Shown: positions 1 through 11,514 of the stretch, in pieces
Numbering within the stretch: position 1 is the first letter of the stretch
Layout of the letters: each line of letters opens with the position of its first letter
NCBI GenBank assembly: GCA_020284085.1
Contig: JACEVL010000979.1
Location: forward strand, 62,001-126,000
Direction: 5' to 3'
DNA length: 64,000 bases
Source: Aporrectodea caliginosa
Lineage: Eukaryota > Annelida > Clitellata > Crassiclitellata > Lumbricidae
Position numbers and translations under genes: made by a program
Notes under the pieces: model-generated
Seen by the model: only the letters and a program-made list of their open reading frames with translations
The model's database searches: none
What the model was told of the DNA's origin: nothing

Positions 1-740
1 GACTCCTAAAAGTCCAACCAGTTCAAATGCAACATAGATTTTTAGACTTGCTGGCAAACGAATGTACAATCTCAAGAACTGAAGAAGGACCCATCAGTTA
101 GCACTGCAGCGTTGAGTAGAATGATTCTTCTCAGACCTAGTCATTGTCAGGTCTATTTACCAGTAGCATCCCTAAGACCAAGGCAATTTAGGCCTACTAC
201 TCCGCTTGAGCGTCATCGTTTGCTTTGAGCGCTGCCATCTGTCATCGCTTTAACTATCGATGCAACTTGGTCCAGTGACTGTGATCATGAAGCTATCTGA
301 CAACTGTGGACGGAAAGCCGTTGGTTTGGTTCCACGTGTGTGTGTGGGCCCACCTCTAGCCACTCTTATAATTTTTCGTGTATTGTTTTACTAAATGAAA
401 CTCAGATCCTTAATGACATCCAGCATCATATAGGATACTCTGATTATTTTGCTCATGAAGTGGCGCTATATAAATTATCAATTACAATTACAATAAATAC
501 TGAAAGTCGAATAAACTTCATCAGCTCTAATCATTGTCTTCTTGTCCGTTCACCAAAATGGCCGTTCCTTCAATACACCAACATTATTGGTAGTCTACAT
601 GAGAACGTAGATATAATTATGCAGGCGCAATGCGCATACAAACATGTCTGCATATAATAGGCTACATGTATGCATAGATATTCATGTCTGCACAAGTCAT
701 TTCTACTGAGTCGTGTGCTGGACGAGTTCAATCGTTTTAC

Positions 741-844
741 CTGCATGCCGTTGATGGCGATTTGATGTCCTGTGAATGTTCTCTTAAGTGTTCCAGATTT
801 AGCATCGTAACATCTGGCTGTTCCATCTCCGCTACCCGTAAAAA
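741..844 (-). CDS. WDR86: WDR86-like gene, third coding exon (3' part of the gene is outside the window)
   Basis: This 104-bp exon reads VFTGSGDGTARCYDAKSG and then a GHQIAINGMQ strand, the next WD40 blade in WDR86 order. The acceptor is TTCTAG|TTTTTACGG (845/844) and the donor is ATGCAG|GTAAAA (741/740). One base from exon 2 plus two from this exon make the split valine codon; the exon ends in phase 0. About 342 residues are covered to here. The final blade and tail of the family are not found in 1-740, so they should lie left of the window; 1-740 is then intron with no recognised feature. Confidence 0.86.
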
Positions 845-1019
845 CTAGAAAGAATATGTCAGCAAATCCACGCCGTCAGGTAAAATACAGGTTAACATAG
901 ATAATAATAAATATTGCCAAAATTTAAAAAAAAATTAAAAAAATATCTTAAAATAATCTTCCCTAAATCAATGACACATAATTATCATCACTACAGGCAA
1001 CAAAGAATAAATGAACCTT

Positions 1020-1372
1020 TGCGTTAGGCCTATGTCTTCTTCTTCTTCTTTGTTTCTCCTCCGTCAGGCCAAGGCCAACGATGAGTCCTCAACTTGTCGT
1101 CTCCACAGTTCTCTATCCTTGATTTTTTTCCTTTGCTTCTGCAATGTTCATCTTCATTCTCTCCAGATCCTCTCGTATATTATCCATCCATGTATTTTGT
1201 TGTCTTCCTCTACTCCTAGTTCCCTCCACATATCCCTGTAAAGCCATTGATGGTAATCTGTCGTTGCCCATTCTCATCACATGTCCCAGCCACTTTAGCC
1301 TTTTCTTCCTTATTCTATCGACAAGGAAGAAAAGGCTAAAGTGGCTGGGACAGATGATGAGAATGGGCAACG
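1020..1372 (-). mobile_element. LINE C-terminal fragment with a fold-back end
   Basis: On the minus strand, 1330 down to about 1110 reads KKRLKWLGHVMRMGND then a GRQQNTWMDNIREDL stretch. This is the common C-terminal tail of RTE/Jockey-type reverse transcriptase ORFs. The end of this coding sequence (1262-1311) is repeated in inverted orientation at 1323-1372, with about two mismatches in 50 bp and an 11-bp spacer. The fragment lies in the WDR86-like intron between exons 2 and 3 and is not a functional gene. Confidence 0.7.
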
Positions 1373-1650
1373 ATTCTCAGGTCTATGTATGTGTATCAAC
1401 GATTCTTAGGCCTATGTATCTGTATGCAAACTGCTTAACAATGATGATGTAAATAGCCTACTATAGTAGGACTTAATGCATAAATAAACTATATTAATGC
1501 ATATAGATATCGAGTTTTATAGACGAATGATTATATTCTTATACAAAAATAAATAATCATGCATGATCTGCAATATGGTCGAAAGCAAATAGCTACGGAA
1601 TACTGCATTCCTGTTCTAATTAGATGCTGATCTAGATTCTAGAGTCTTAC

Positions 1651-1786
1651 CGAGTCCGTTGTAGTATTTGACGCAGCTGACTGTGTGATTGTGGCCTTTG
1701 AAGACTCTCGTACAGTCACCATACTCTATGACCCACGAGCGTGCTGTGTGGTCGGAACTACCACTGAAAACCATCTTGTTGACAAT
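1651..1786 (-). CDS. WDR86: WDR86-like gene, second coding exon
   Basis: This 136-bp exon translates as IVNKMVFSGSSDHTARSW followed by a further blade ending CVKYYNGL. It continues the WD40 array directly from exon 1. The acceptor is TTGTAG|ATTGTC at 1787/1786 and the donor is CTCG|GTAAGA at 1651/1650. It enters in phase 0 and leaves in phase 1. The intron to exon 1 (1787-4363) contains a LINE 3' end and a TA microsatellite. Splice sites, phase and family similarity agree, so the call is firm. Confidence 0.88.
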
Positions 1787-2399
1787 CTACAATATTTATT
1801 TAGCTATTTAGGCATTTAATTATTTTACATGATTTCATGACGTCTTTGTTTTTAAAAAAGACAGACGAATAGGCTACAAGACAAGCGACAAAATTTTTTA
1901 TTGAAAATACAGGCCTACACCTAATTTAAATATAAATTATCCACACTGAAATAGCATCAGTTAATGCTCGCTGCTAAGCAGATTTGTTGTGCATATTATG
2001 ATATGTCGTAGCTATCCTTCCGAGGACCTCTGTGCAAACTGACGGCGATTGGTCCCACCCTAACCTCACATACCATCCTCCCAGTTTCCACTCGCGTCTT
2101 CTCTAAATTCTCGTTGTGTCACCACAATTAAGTAGCCTAGAGCCTAAAGGTGGCGCGGTAAATGGAAGCTACTGAAAAATTAGCCTACATGGCTACATCA
2201 AACATGTATTAGCGATCGAATGCATAACTTCATATGACAGTTATTTACTGTATGTAATCACAGTCATAATATTCGCAGAAATGTTTGACTCAGTCACATT
2301 ATACTAAGTTGCGCGCTGAGAAAGTCTACAAAAGGAGACTTTAATCGTCATCCTCTGAATCGTGCGTCTACGAGCCATGCATCTGCCGTTGCTTCGAAA

Positions 2400-2745
2400 A
2401 TAATTATTCATTCATTCATTCATAAATTTATATAGCGCCCCTTCCAGAGGACTACTCAGAGGCGCTCCCGACTTCAGCACGGCCAAAAAGTACAGTTTTG
2501 AGCTTAGTATAGAAAGCTTCAGTAAAAGCCCCAGGGAGCAGGCGTATCTCCTGGGGAGCCCGTTCCAGACCACTGGGCCCACCACGGAAAAGGCTCGATT
2601 CTGCATAGTTGCAGTTCGAGCAAATGGCACTAAGAGCACCCCTTCTCTGCAGAGCGGAGGGGCGGCGACCTTGAATACCCGAGGGGCAGCAAAGTTCCCG
2701 CAGGTAGACTGGGGCTAGACCCAGCTGACATCGTCGTACCAAGGC
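2400..2745 (-). mobile_element. L2/CR1-like LINE 3' end with (TGAA)n tail
   Basis: Two overlapping minus frames together give the C-terminal reverse transcriptase signature (QNRAFSVVGPVVWNGLP, then EIRLLPGAFTEAFYTKLKT), so the copy carries frameshifts. It is followed by the hairpin GAGGCGCT...AGCGCCCC, TATATAAATTT and (TGAA)n, i.e. TTCATTCATTCA on the plus strand at 2408-2422. It is one member of a family whose 3' ends recur about ten times in this window. Confidence 0.72.
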
Positions 2746-3925
2746 AGCAATCCTGTAATTATATCCTGTATGAAATCACAATGCCATTAGTAGGCCCTAC
2801 TCACTGGATCTGACGTATCATCACCATCAGAATCCTTTGGCTTAGCACTATAATGACGAGCTGCATTGGTTTTCCAGTCAATTTTAGTACACTCTGTCAC
2901 TCTCCCAGTTAAAGTGTAGCAGCCATAGTATCTTTCAGAAGAAACTCAGAACTCTTTGGCAACTTAAGGTTAGTAGCTGTAAGTTCCTTTTCTTGACGGA
3001 AGTTTCGTTTAGCTGTACCAATGAGATGCTTGCTCTCACTTGGTCCACAGACACTGCCAAACAGTCTGTATGTATTTACTTATATATCTTCTGAGAAAGT
3101 CAAAGACAATCTACAGCGTATTCGCCAAATAACATAAAACAACTATGTCATGTGCTGGTATACGTCAATAATTAATACGTCACTACGACTCCTGGCTGGG
3201 TCTTTGTGCTCAACACAATCTATTGCTTCGCCCCTGATGTGAAATATGCAAACAAGAACATTATGAATTTTTCATATTTGATATTGTCTGTACTCAACAT
3301 GACTGTACGGAGCAAGGCTTGCCAGGTTCTCAATTGCCCTACATCCCGAAATTGCGTGCAACGTGCCTTTGCTTGACTCAGTCCCTCTCGTCCCCGATAC
3401 ACTGCTACCGATCAATCAGCCGACTTGAAATCGGTCAATCGGTCAAATTTAATGATCTTGCTCGTGTCTGTGTCATTAGTACCACTTGGAATCGATACAA
3501 TGATCAGTAATGCAAGACGCTCAGAATTACATATTTAAGGTAAGCTTATAGTACCCCTATGCGGCTGAAGTTCAAGACACCGGATGATAAGCTGCGGTGC
3601 CTTGTGCTGTACAATATTTTACAATGAAGCTTCATCATTTATGTCTTCGTGCTTTTATAAGTTTTCGTATGGATGAATATGAAAATCACATCAACTGACA
3701 CTTGGTATAATAATGATGACACTATTGGCATAACTATGTATTAGACTCTTACAAGAATTACAGATCGATGTTTCTGAGTGACTGGCAACAGACTACGTAA
3801 GATATACCGAACATAGACCAGAGGCTGCTGGCCTTGGCAATCTTTGTCTGGCTGCCAATGTTTTAGCTGTGATCTCTGTCTTATCCTAGACTTCAGCAAT
3901 ATTAGATGTTACTGGAATAGGCCAA

Positions 3926-3964
3926 TGTATATATATATATATTATAAATTAATGTATATATATA

Positions 3965-4008
<44 letters not shown>
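3926..4008. repeat. TA dinucleotide microsatellite
   Basis: Nearly pure (TA)n, interrupted twice, with the block TATTATAAATTAATG present twice inside it. It lies in the WDR86-like first intron. Confidence 0.9.
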
Positions 4009-4011
<3 letters not shown>

Positions 4012-4363
4012 ATTAATGCCATTTTGTCACACGGCGTAATCAAGCACTTACGCAGGGCCTTTGAGGACTGAATGTTTGTAAGTTAATTTAATGGGAAATT
4101 TTGATAGAAGAAGGCATGTGGCAGAGGTGAAAATACGTAGAGCTGTACAAATATTTAGTTGAATTTTGTGCCAGAAAGTCTTAGCATAGCAAGAAAAGGC
4201 AAAGTCAGAAGAAGAGCAAAGAAGGTTCTCCAGGTGTTAAAGAAAATGTAGACCTATATCATATGCTCAATTGCTCATGCTACTAGTGTTTGCTGGTTGC
4301 TTTAGCATTTAATGCACAGATACAGCTTATACAGATGCTATGTGTCAGTATATATAGGTATAC

Positions 4364-5149
4364 CGTTAAGCAGATAACTGAGCTCTGATGTCCTTCGAAG
4401 ATTCTGATTCTCTGTCCAGTCTGGATGTCCCAGCTTCTGATCGTGTGGTCGGTCGATCCGGTCAGTAGAATCCTTCCCTCCGAATCAACGGCCACACACG
4501 TCAGCGCTCCAGTGTGTTCCCTCAGCGTGTGGATGATCTTTCCCGTTTCGAAGGACCAGACGATCGCAGTCTGATCAGCTGATCCCGTTATTATAATGTC
4601 CCCAACAGATGACCCTTGGCTTGGGTTCGTCGCCACCCGACGATTACCACCCTCTTCTTCGTCGTCGCAGGGTATGAAGGCCATTGGGTAGACGCTCCTC
4701 TTGTGACCGACGAAGATCCGAATGATTTCGCCAGTGTCGAAATTCCAGCAGCGAACGGAGCGATCGTAAGAACTGGTGAAGATGAAGTCCCCCGTACAGA
4801 AGATACGGTTGATGAGTGACTTATGGCCACGACATACGAACAGACATTCACTGGTCACCATGTCCCACTTACGCAGAGTCTTATCAGCGCTGCCGGACAT
4901 GACGTAATTGTCTTCGATGACGGCGCAGGTGACGTAATCCTCGTGTCCAATCAGAGTGCCGATGCACTCGCAGCGGTCAGTCTGTGTTGTCCACAGACGG
5001 ATTGTCCGGTCGTCGCTGACCGTTGCAAGAATCGATTCGTCCTCATTCAGGGTCAGTGAGTTGATGCCAGCCGTGTGGTCAGACAGCGTCTGCAGCTCGT
5101 AGGACTTGGCCTTTTTGGGGTGGATGATCTTTGTGTTGCAAATACCCAT
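4364..5149 (-). CDS. WDR86: WDR86-like WD40 repeat protein, first coding exon
   Basis: This exon encodes 262 residues and begins with the ATG at 5149. It carries consecutive WD40 blades, visible as GH..WD spacing: SDDRTIRLW, SADKTLRKWD, SSYDRSVRCW, SADQTAIVW and STDHTIRSWD. Sequence and blade order match the WDR86 family as I recall it (human protein about 376 residues). A non-conserved acidic insert, DDEEEGG, lies near residues 160-175. The N-terminus MGICNT fits an N-myristoylation signal (Gly2, Thr6) with a cysteine at position 4. The open frame runs 26 codons past the splice site, but similarity stops at the donor CG|GTATAC at 4364/4363. The exon ends in phase 0 and joins exon 2 so that the blade motif continues (VICLT then IVNKMVFSGSSD). 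WD40 propellers usually act as protein-interaction platforms; the molecular role of WDR86 is not established to my knowledge. No promoter is evident upstream. Confidence 0.88.
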
Positions 5150-6322
5150 TGTCAGTCAATGTGGGTAGAAGTGCGACGGTGAACTATTATAATAGGCAAT
5201 GGGTCAATTGAAGCTCAGCAAACCCGAAACTTCCTCAAACACAGAAACAACAGCAAAAATATAAGCTTAATTTTATCATAAACACATTTGCGTATAATTC
5301 CTTGCATTATCTATTGAAATAAATCCATTCGATAAGATGTGCAGGTCTTAAAGAATGTTTGCGAGCAATTTTATTTCAGTCATCTGAACGATGCTGAATA
5401 GACTCATACAATTTATTGGAGTGGTCATTGACCCCATTACAACTGGCAATCATATTAATGGATGTTTCAATTAGTAGGCTAATTCCTCAAACTCAACAGG
5501 TAAAAACTGATTTGTATGTAGGCCTACTCAGAAGTTCGTGCAAGCAGCTAGATTCTCATACTCATGTTTGCTCCATATGACAATTCTTCAAAATCATCTT
5601 ATTCCAGAAAACGATTTCTTATACTCATAGGCGTTATACGCTATACACTGCCTTTTCTTCCTGGTAAAATCGATCGCAGTTATTCCTATGTACCTGTGAC
5701 TATAAAACGGATCCCTAAAATTAAGTCACTTTGGCTTCGCATTAACTCGCTGTAAAGCTAGCTGCTTTATGTTGAAAAATAATGATTCATATGTGTCAGA
5801 TTAATAGAACAAGAACATGCAAATAAGCCTAGTAGGCCTACCTTCTTTCAAAACATATACCGCGTACAGCCTAACATGTCCGTAGCTAAGGTAGAGGATT
5901 GTATAATTAAGTATGTTAGTTCATATTAATAGGCCTACAATTTGTGAAAGGTTGGCTTTTCTTAATACGTAGAGTTCGATTAATAAAAAAAACTGCAATG
6001 TTTAAAGTACGTGTACATTCTTAGCGTGTACATTCTTATTATGTGCAAAGCTGGTGGATTCATGGACTGATGCATGCGTGAAAGAGAAGCTGAACGAATC
6101 TTTGCCTTTGACGCATACAGGATAAATTAACATCCAATGGAGTATATCTGCAGTTGCTCTTATTCTGGTCAAGAAGTGCAAACGGAGGAGCTGCAACACC
6201 GGGTTTATTGAAACGGCTGAAAGCAGCTATTGCTACACCACTGCTTTTATGATTATTGCAGCTACAACGTACATCTATTAATTTGAAAGGCACATGTGAA
6301 AACACAGCGCTTGCCAAACGAG
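5150..6322. other. Upstream flank of the WDR86-like gene, no recognised feature
   Basis: AT-rich DNA with no convincing ORF or core promoter. Three copies of TAGGCCTA (near 5519, 5833 and 5930) fall here. The promoter of the minus-strand WD40 gene is expected in this interval but cannot be pinpointed. Confidence 0.4.
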
Positions 6323-6689
6323 CTTTTAAGTAGTGTTGTTTTAATAATGTCTCAATTTTAGTTTCAGTTTTAGTCATGATTGTTAGTCTTCATTTTTAGT
6401 TTTAGTTTAAGTTTTTCTTGTGTCTCAATATTAGTTTCAGTTTTAGTTTTAGTTTTTATGGATCAATTTTCGTTTTAGTTTCAGCTTTAGTAAGTTAATT
6501 TCAGTCTTAGTTGTAGTAATTTAATTTCAGTTTAAGTTTTACCAATTATTTAATTCCATTTAAATTTTAAACACAAAAAACTAAATATTCAGGGTTTGGT
6601 TGTCCCAGCACCACCAGTCACTTGAAGTTGGGTAATTTCGCATATTAGTGTTCCTAATTATTCGCCATTTATTGTATGGATTTTAAGCG

Positions 6690-6940
6690 TTGGTCGAATA
6701 CAAGTTGGATTGACGAAAAGAATTCTCGCTAAATAGAAGTCGGATTGATGAAAATAATTTTTACTTACATGGAAGTGGGATTGATGAAAAGATTCTTGCT
6801 TAAATAGAAGCGGGATTGATGAAAAATAATTGTTGTTTAAATGAAAGCTGGATTGATTATAAGAATTCCTGCTTAAATAGAAGCTGGATTGATTAAAAGA
6901 ATTCTTGCCCAAGTAGAAGTTGGATTGATGAAAAATAATG
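6690..6940. repeat. Degenerate ~40-bp minisatellite (TTGGATTGATGAAAA family)
   Basis: About six to seven imperfect copies of a unit close to GTTGGATTGATGAAAA + AATTCTTGCTTAAATAGAA. The same unit occurs at 15985-16090 and, in reverse, at 27785-27830, so this is a dispersed family. The open minus frame across it is a by-product of the repeat. Confidence 0.75.
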
Positions 6941-7043
6941 CAATAGTGGGCGAATAATTAAGAACGCTAAACTTCGAAATTAAAAGTGCTGTATTCAACC
7001 TAACGTTGAACACAGCACTTTGTCGCATCAAGCTCAATACTAT

Positions 7044-7312
7044 CGGGAGGGGGGCCAGATAGCGCATTGGATAACACACTGGCATGGAGAGCGAGAGGTA
7101 CCGAGTTCGAGACCCGTAGGGCGGACATGCTTTGTAGGCTGCTATTAGCGCCGTGTATTGCAGGCTGTCTGTTCTGTTAGTAGTAAAGATTTATGTCTTC
7201 TGTCATTTGTGTTCTTGTGAATTGTTTCAATTGCATAACTGTACACTGTAACCGGTTGCGGTTTGTCAGCCGGATTGTTTCAATAAACGAAAATATTATT
7301 ATTATAATAAAA
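7044..7312 (+). mobile_element. tRNA-derived SINE
   Basis: A tRNA-like head contains an A-box-like TAGCGCATTGG (about 7061-7071) and a B-box-like GAGTTCGAGACCC (about 7101-7113), spaced as in a pol III internal promoter. A non-tRNA body follows and ends in AATAAACGAAAATATTATTATTATAATAA, i.e. an ATT-rich tail. A functional tRNA is unlikely because the acceptor stem does not close. It lies inside hAT relic A. Confidence 0.6.
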
Positions 7313-7864
7313 ATCCCCAACAGGACTGTCCTTTGGTCGACCATTGATAGCCTACTCGTCACGCTACAAGTCAGAGACGAGCGAGGCTCCGATTTCGACA
7401 TAACTGCATTAATTAAGTTCACTCGTTGCAGTAAGTACCACAGCTTTTGTTTAAATCGAAATAGATGAATTATTAGCGGAAAGTTAATAAAGTAAAACCG
7501 GAATTAACAACATCTCGCTTTAGTTCTTCTCGCGAGTCTTAAAATAGGCCTAGATGAACAAATGTTAATAGAGCATGCCGTTTGCACATTTGCACAAGGC
7601 AGTACAATACAAATGGTTAATTAAATCAGTAAAGAAAAATTACAAAAGAAATATTTTTTTGATAAAATTAATATCGATTTAGTTTTCGTTTGATCAACTT
7701 TCGTTTCGTTTCAGTTTGTATTGCTACACATTTCGTTTAAGTTTTAGCTTCCGTTGCCTGCGTATTTTAGCTTTAGTTTTAGTTTTCGTTAACGAAAACG
7801 TTAAATTTTCGTTAATTGCTATTTTCATTTCGTTTCCGTTGACGAAAACAACACTACTTTTAAG

Positions 7865-8429
7865 GAGATTGCAAACGCTTATTGGATAAGCCGACAAGCA
7901 GACTAGTACACAATTAGATGATGTGCCGTTCATGTTTTTCGATCAAAACATCATAGACCTAATTCCAAGTAAACGTTCAAAATTAATGTGGCCATGCGGC
8001 CATGCCGCAAATAGAAATAAATTATTTAGTACTATAGAGGCTATATGCATAAGTATATAGGCTATGCTTATGGCGTGTATATTAAAACAATATAAACGCG
8101 CGAAATTCTTATATAATGCGAACATTATATAGTTTTTATTATATTCGTGGAAGCCAATATGATTATGATTAGAGTTTCGTACTAACAAGTGACACCGTCC
8201 AATTCTAAGAAACAGCGAAGAAGAAATCAGCAAAACCACTGCAGCCATGACACAGAGTTTGAGATGGTATTACGTCATACCGTCTTTTGTATTTAAAACC
8301 TTGTAATACACCACAAGAGCTTAAATATAAATACAGTGAAGCCAAGAAGACTTCCATACCGATCTCTTTGAGTACTAACTACGAGCAGCAAAACAGGTTT
8401 CATTCTACGCGTCAGTGTCTTTGTCTTCA
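7865..8429. other. No recognised feature
   Basis: AT-rich DNA between hAT relic A and dispersed repeat X; no ORF resembles a known protein. Confidence 0.4.
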
Positions 8430-8690
8430 CATCGTATCTCTGCTAGAGAAAAACTGTTATTGTCAACATCGTCTTAGACTAAAACACGCTTGAATGCTTA
8501 AAATCTTCCGTACCTTTCTTAACATATTGATCGGGACAGTAGGCCTACGTAGCACCAGTTCTAGTAACGTATCGCGTGCTGCTGAATCAACGCTCGCAAA
8601 CTGTGCTTTGGCAGATATTCGTGATGACTATGAACCGTGTGTTCATTGTTCTGCGACTCAATATTCTTCATTGTCTCGTCAAACTTGACA
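8430..8690 (+). repeat. Dispersed repeat X, copy 1
   Basis: The segment around GTCAACATCGTCTTAGACTA to GCTTTGGCA is repeated nearly identically at about 14500-14680. Its last part (TTCATTGTTCTGCGACTCA) recurs at about 28495-28525. The family is unclassified; no terminal repeats or coding capacity are visible. Confidence 0.75.
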
Positions 8691-9940
8691 GCTGCATGCT
8701 GCATGCTGAATCAAAATAGAGCGCCGTTACATAGCGCACAAACACAAACTTTCTTGTTTCAAGGCAGACTGGCTGTGGCCTATACGCACTGACAGTCTAT
8801 TTACTATGCAACAAATCCTTCGTTTATGACAGAAGCACAGCAAATGCAGAGCAAAGATGTTATAAGCGGCGCAGTCAAGTTGTACACAAGTCTTTGGAGA
8901 CTCTGCACGATGCTTATCAATTCCGGTTTCCACTTGGCTGGCTAGCTACACCTGGCGTGCAACAATGCGAGGTTCGTCTCGCATGGATGCATACAGGTAG
9001 AAGCATTAATAATCGCCGGAAGCCTTTAAGTCTGAATTAGGCAATTAATTATTGACCACGTGTGTCTGGCCTATATTGGAAAGCTGGTATGCTTAATGTT
9101 CTTCCTATAAATATGCCTGCGTTTGTGCGCCTGATGGGTGGAATGAGAGGTGAAAGCGATTCCACTGTCGATCTCTCTGCCTGGAACAGCTAATGAGCTT
9201 GTTGATATTCAGCAGCAGTCCACAGAATCGATGGAAATGGTTGAAAACCACCAGAGGCTGTTCTCTGACAGCCACCTCTGGCGTGTCCTTAACAACGGAG
9301 AGCGACCTTAACAATTTTCAACACGCTCAAACCTATTTTAGTGCTTTAGTGATTTCAAGTGTGGAATTCCAAGATTCTGTAAAATATTCCGTTTGTCCAG
9401 GTTCAATTCAGCTAAGATATTATTATTAAGTGTAACGAAACAGACCTCAGATGTATTTGTTGGCATCTCGTTGTTCCCTTCTTAGCACTGCTTAAAAATC
9501 CGGAACGATTAAGTTTATTGCTGCGTTGTTTGAGCATTTATACCGCGCGCTCCAAGTCTTAAGTGCGCGCATTGCCACGCAACAGTGAAACATGTTTACA
9601 TGTACGACTGAATGAGAAGCAAGACTTAAAGACGTCAATATATTTCAGTATAAACAGAAGCGGTTTGTCATTCATTTCAGCGTTTAGACGAATCTGTGAC
9701 AGCTCGTCAATTATTCTTTCCTATAGGGCCAGATTTAGGTCTATGGTCTCTTTCGAATGTGTTTACGTACTGTACGTCAAGATGCTTTTCAGCCTATAGA
9801 AATTTACATTTACTGGTCTTCCTAAGCCACAAGATCGATGACAGCACATGTGTACCTGGAGGCAAATGTATATAAAATATATATAATATATACAGAGCAC
9901 CACATAATTATGAACATTGGGCAAAATTTAAAAAAATTAA
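8691..9940. other. No recognised feature
   Basis: Unique-looking AT-rich DNA. Short open frames around 9105-9430 and 9560-9800 match no family I know and have no splice or promoter context. Confidence 0.4.
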
Positions 9941-9984
9941 TACTTAGTACTTAGCCCTTCCCATGCTGGTCTGCACATCGTGAG

Positions 9985-10330
9985 TAGATTTGAGCGCTCC
10001 TGAGTAGATTTCTTTAAGGGGCGCTATATAATCTCCAGAATGAATGAATGAACATCGGGCAACGCATGTTCTCCGGTCGTCTCTTTCCATTGTCAGTCTT
10101 TCAACCTCGTTCCACGACATCTCCAGGCAACTCAAATCGTCCCTGATGGTATCCGAGTATCCGGTCGGTTCTTCCGTGGTGTTCTCCTTTTCCTTCTTCC
10201 ACCAGAGGTCAACTTCATCACTTGGTTGGCTCTTCCATTCGTATCCATACGAACCACACAGTTGAATCTTCTCTTTCTAATAATGTGCTCTACGTCCTCT
10301 TATCTTTGGCCGAAGCGAATCACACACTTT
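9985..10330 (-). mobile_element. RTE/Jockey-like LINE C-terminal fragment joined to an L2-type 3' tail
   Basis: On the minus strand, 10300 to 10050 encodes two frames that together give a C-terminal reverse transcriptase signature: GRRKRRTPRKNRP in one, and DTIRDDLSCLEMSWNEVERL followed by DRRTCVARC in the other. A frameshift separates them. On the plus strand, 9992-10046 carries the L2-type 3' end (GAGCGCTCCTGAGTAG, GGGGCGCTATATAA, then GAATGAATGAATG). Two LINE tails of opposite orientation therefore abut here. Confidence 0.6.
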
Positions 10331-10364
10331 TTCTAAGTTATGTTATGTTGTGGCTGCTGTAAAT

Positions 10365-11510
10365 GGGTATATTTCACAACAGGCGTCAAATTCAGAAATA
10401 GAATTAGAGAAAAAGAAAGTCATGCAAAATAAAAAAAAATGTCTTACACAAATATTTTACTAGCAGTCCTGAAGCATATTTGATATTGAGCAGAGCTTAA
10501 ATTTGACAGATTTGGACTAATTTTTTATTTTAGTTTTTTACTATGTGAAACACATACAACTTTGATTCCTAAATATTTACAACTCCGTTACTTAATAAAT
10601 ACACAATACAATATACGACCACTGTTTATAATAAGTGATTAATTAGTTTTAAGTATGCATTAAATTATTACACAGCAACCTAAACTATTTTTACGACAAA
10701 TTTTCTACATGTACCATTAAATAAATTCATTTTAATAGAAAATAATGTAACAGAGTTGTAGTAACGGAGTTGTAAAATATTCATAATTAGGTCTCCATGC
10801 TCACCGGATGAGTTAAGATACACAAAATAGTTAGTTTATAGTGGCGAGGCTTTCAATTTCAATATTATTGTTGAAAGAAAAAAATTATATTTATACGCAA
10901 AGTGCAATAATTACAGTCACGGAGTTGTAAATCTTTTTTATACTATTACACTACCGGATAAATTTCCGAAAATTGTCAACAGAAGCAAACATCCATATTG
11001 ATTTCTTGTTGGTAAAATCAATGCAGACTGGTTCCCTGCTATCGAAGATGCCAATTCAAAAACCGAGAGTTTTCAATTTATTCCCCAGATGACAGAAATC
11101 CATTCGTAACGGTGTTGTAAGCAATAATTGAAGACAGAGGGTTATATTTATTTTTAATTATGTAGTTCGTTAATAAGTTAATAAAAACCATATAGAGTAA
11201 TGGATATATGTAAGTTAATGATCTAAAAATTATAAAACATCAGTTAAGCGTTTCAGCTGTTATCCTAACGTAACGTTGAATTGACTCGATCACCATTAGA
11301 AAGGACAATACAATTTCGGGTTAAAATTGGACTTTATAATTTTTTTCTCATACTAATCATCTAAATATTATAATATAAATAATTTTTGTAACTAATTCAT
11401 GCCCTACAATGTATTTAAAAATTATAAATGATAATTTTTATCTTTGTGTAAGCCGTCCAAAGGAGAAGACGGAAATTTATCGAATTTGCCTCCTGTTGTG
11501 AAATATACCC
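10365..11510. mobile_element. Non-autonomous DNA transposon with ~29-bp terminal inverted repeats
   Basis: The left end GGGTATATTTCACAACAGG (plus a further matching CAAATTC) at 10365 is mirrored by CCTGTTGTGAAATATACCC ending at 11510; about 27 of 29 bases pair. AAAT occurs at 10361-10364 and 11511-11514 and may be a 4-bp target duplication. The very AT-rich interior has no ORF. It holds at least five copies of a GTAACGGAGTTGTAA-like 15-mer in both orientations (near 10578, 10748, 10763, 10916 and 11107), which look like internal transposase-binding sites. The superfamily is not assigned. Confidence 0.78.
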
Positions 11511-11514
11511 AAAT

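Larger units (their letters stand above)
1787..4363. other. First intron of the WDR86-like gene: repeats only
   Basis: This is a 2.6-kb intron on the minus strand. It contains a LINE 3' end (2400-2745) and a TA-rich microsatellite (3926-4008). I see no coding exon in the remainder; the short open frames near 3.2-3.5 kb resemble nothing I know. Confidence 0.6.
6331..7856. mobile_element. hAT-type DNA transposon relic A (TSD CTTTTAAG)
   Basis: Perfect 8-bp target duplications, CTTTTAAG at 6323-6330 and 7857-7864, flank a 1526-bp element. Its ends are inverted repeats: TAGTGTTGTTTT at the left and AAAACAACACTA at the right. An 8-bp duplication with a YAGTGTTG end fits the hAT superfamily. Both ends carry arrays of TTTTAG/TTTCAG-like hexamers (6353-6545 and 7676-7850), and both read TTTTAG on the plus strand. 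The right array passes into TCGTTAACGAAAACG. Inside are a minisatellite (6690-6940) and a tRNA-derived SINE (7044-7312). No transposase reading frame remains, so it is non-autonomous. Confidence 0.88.

Noticed and set aside
4591..5059. Plus-strand frames opposite the WD40 exon
   Set aside because: Antisense shadows; the minus strand carries clear WD40 motifs.
7044..7130. A functional tRNA gene
   Set aside because: A- and B-box-like motifs exist, but the acceptor stem does not close and a SINE body follows.
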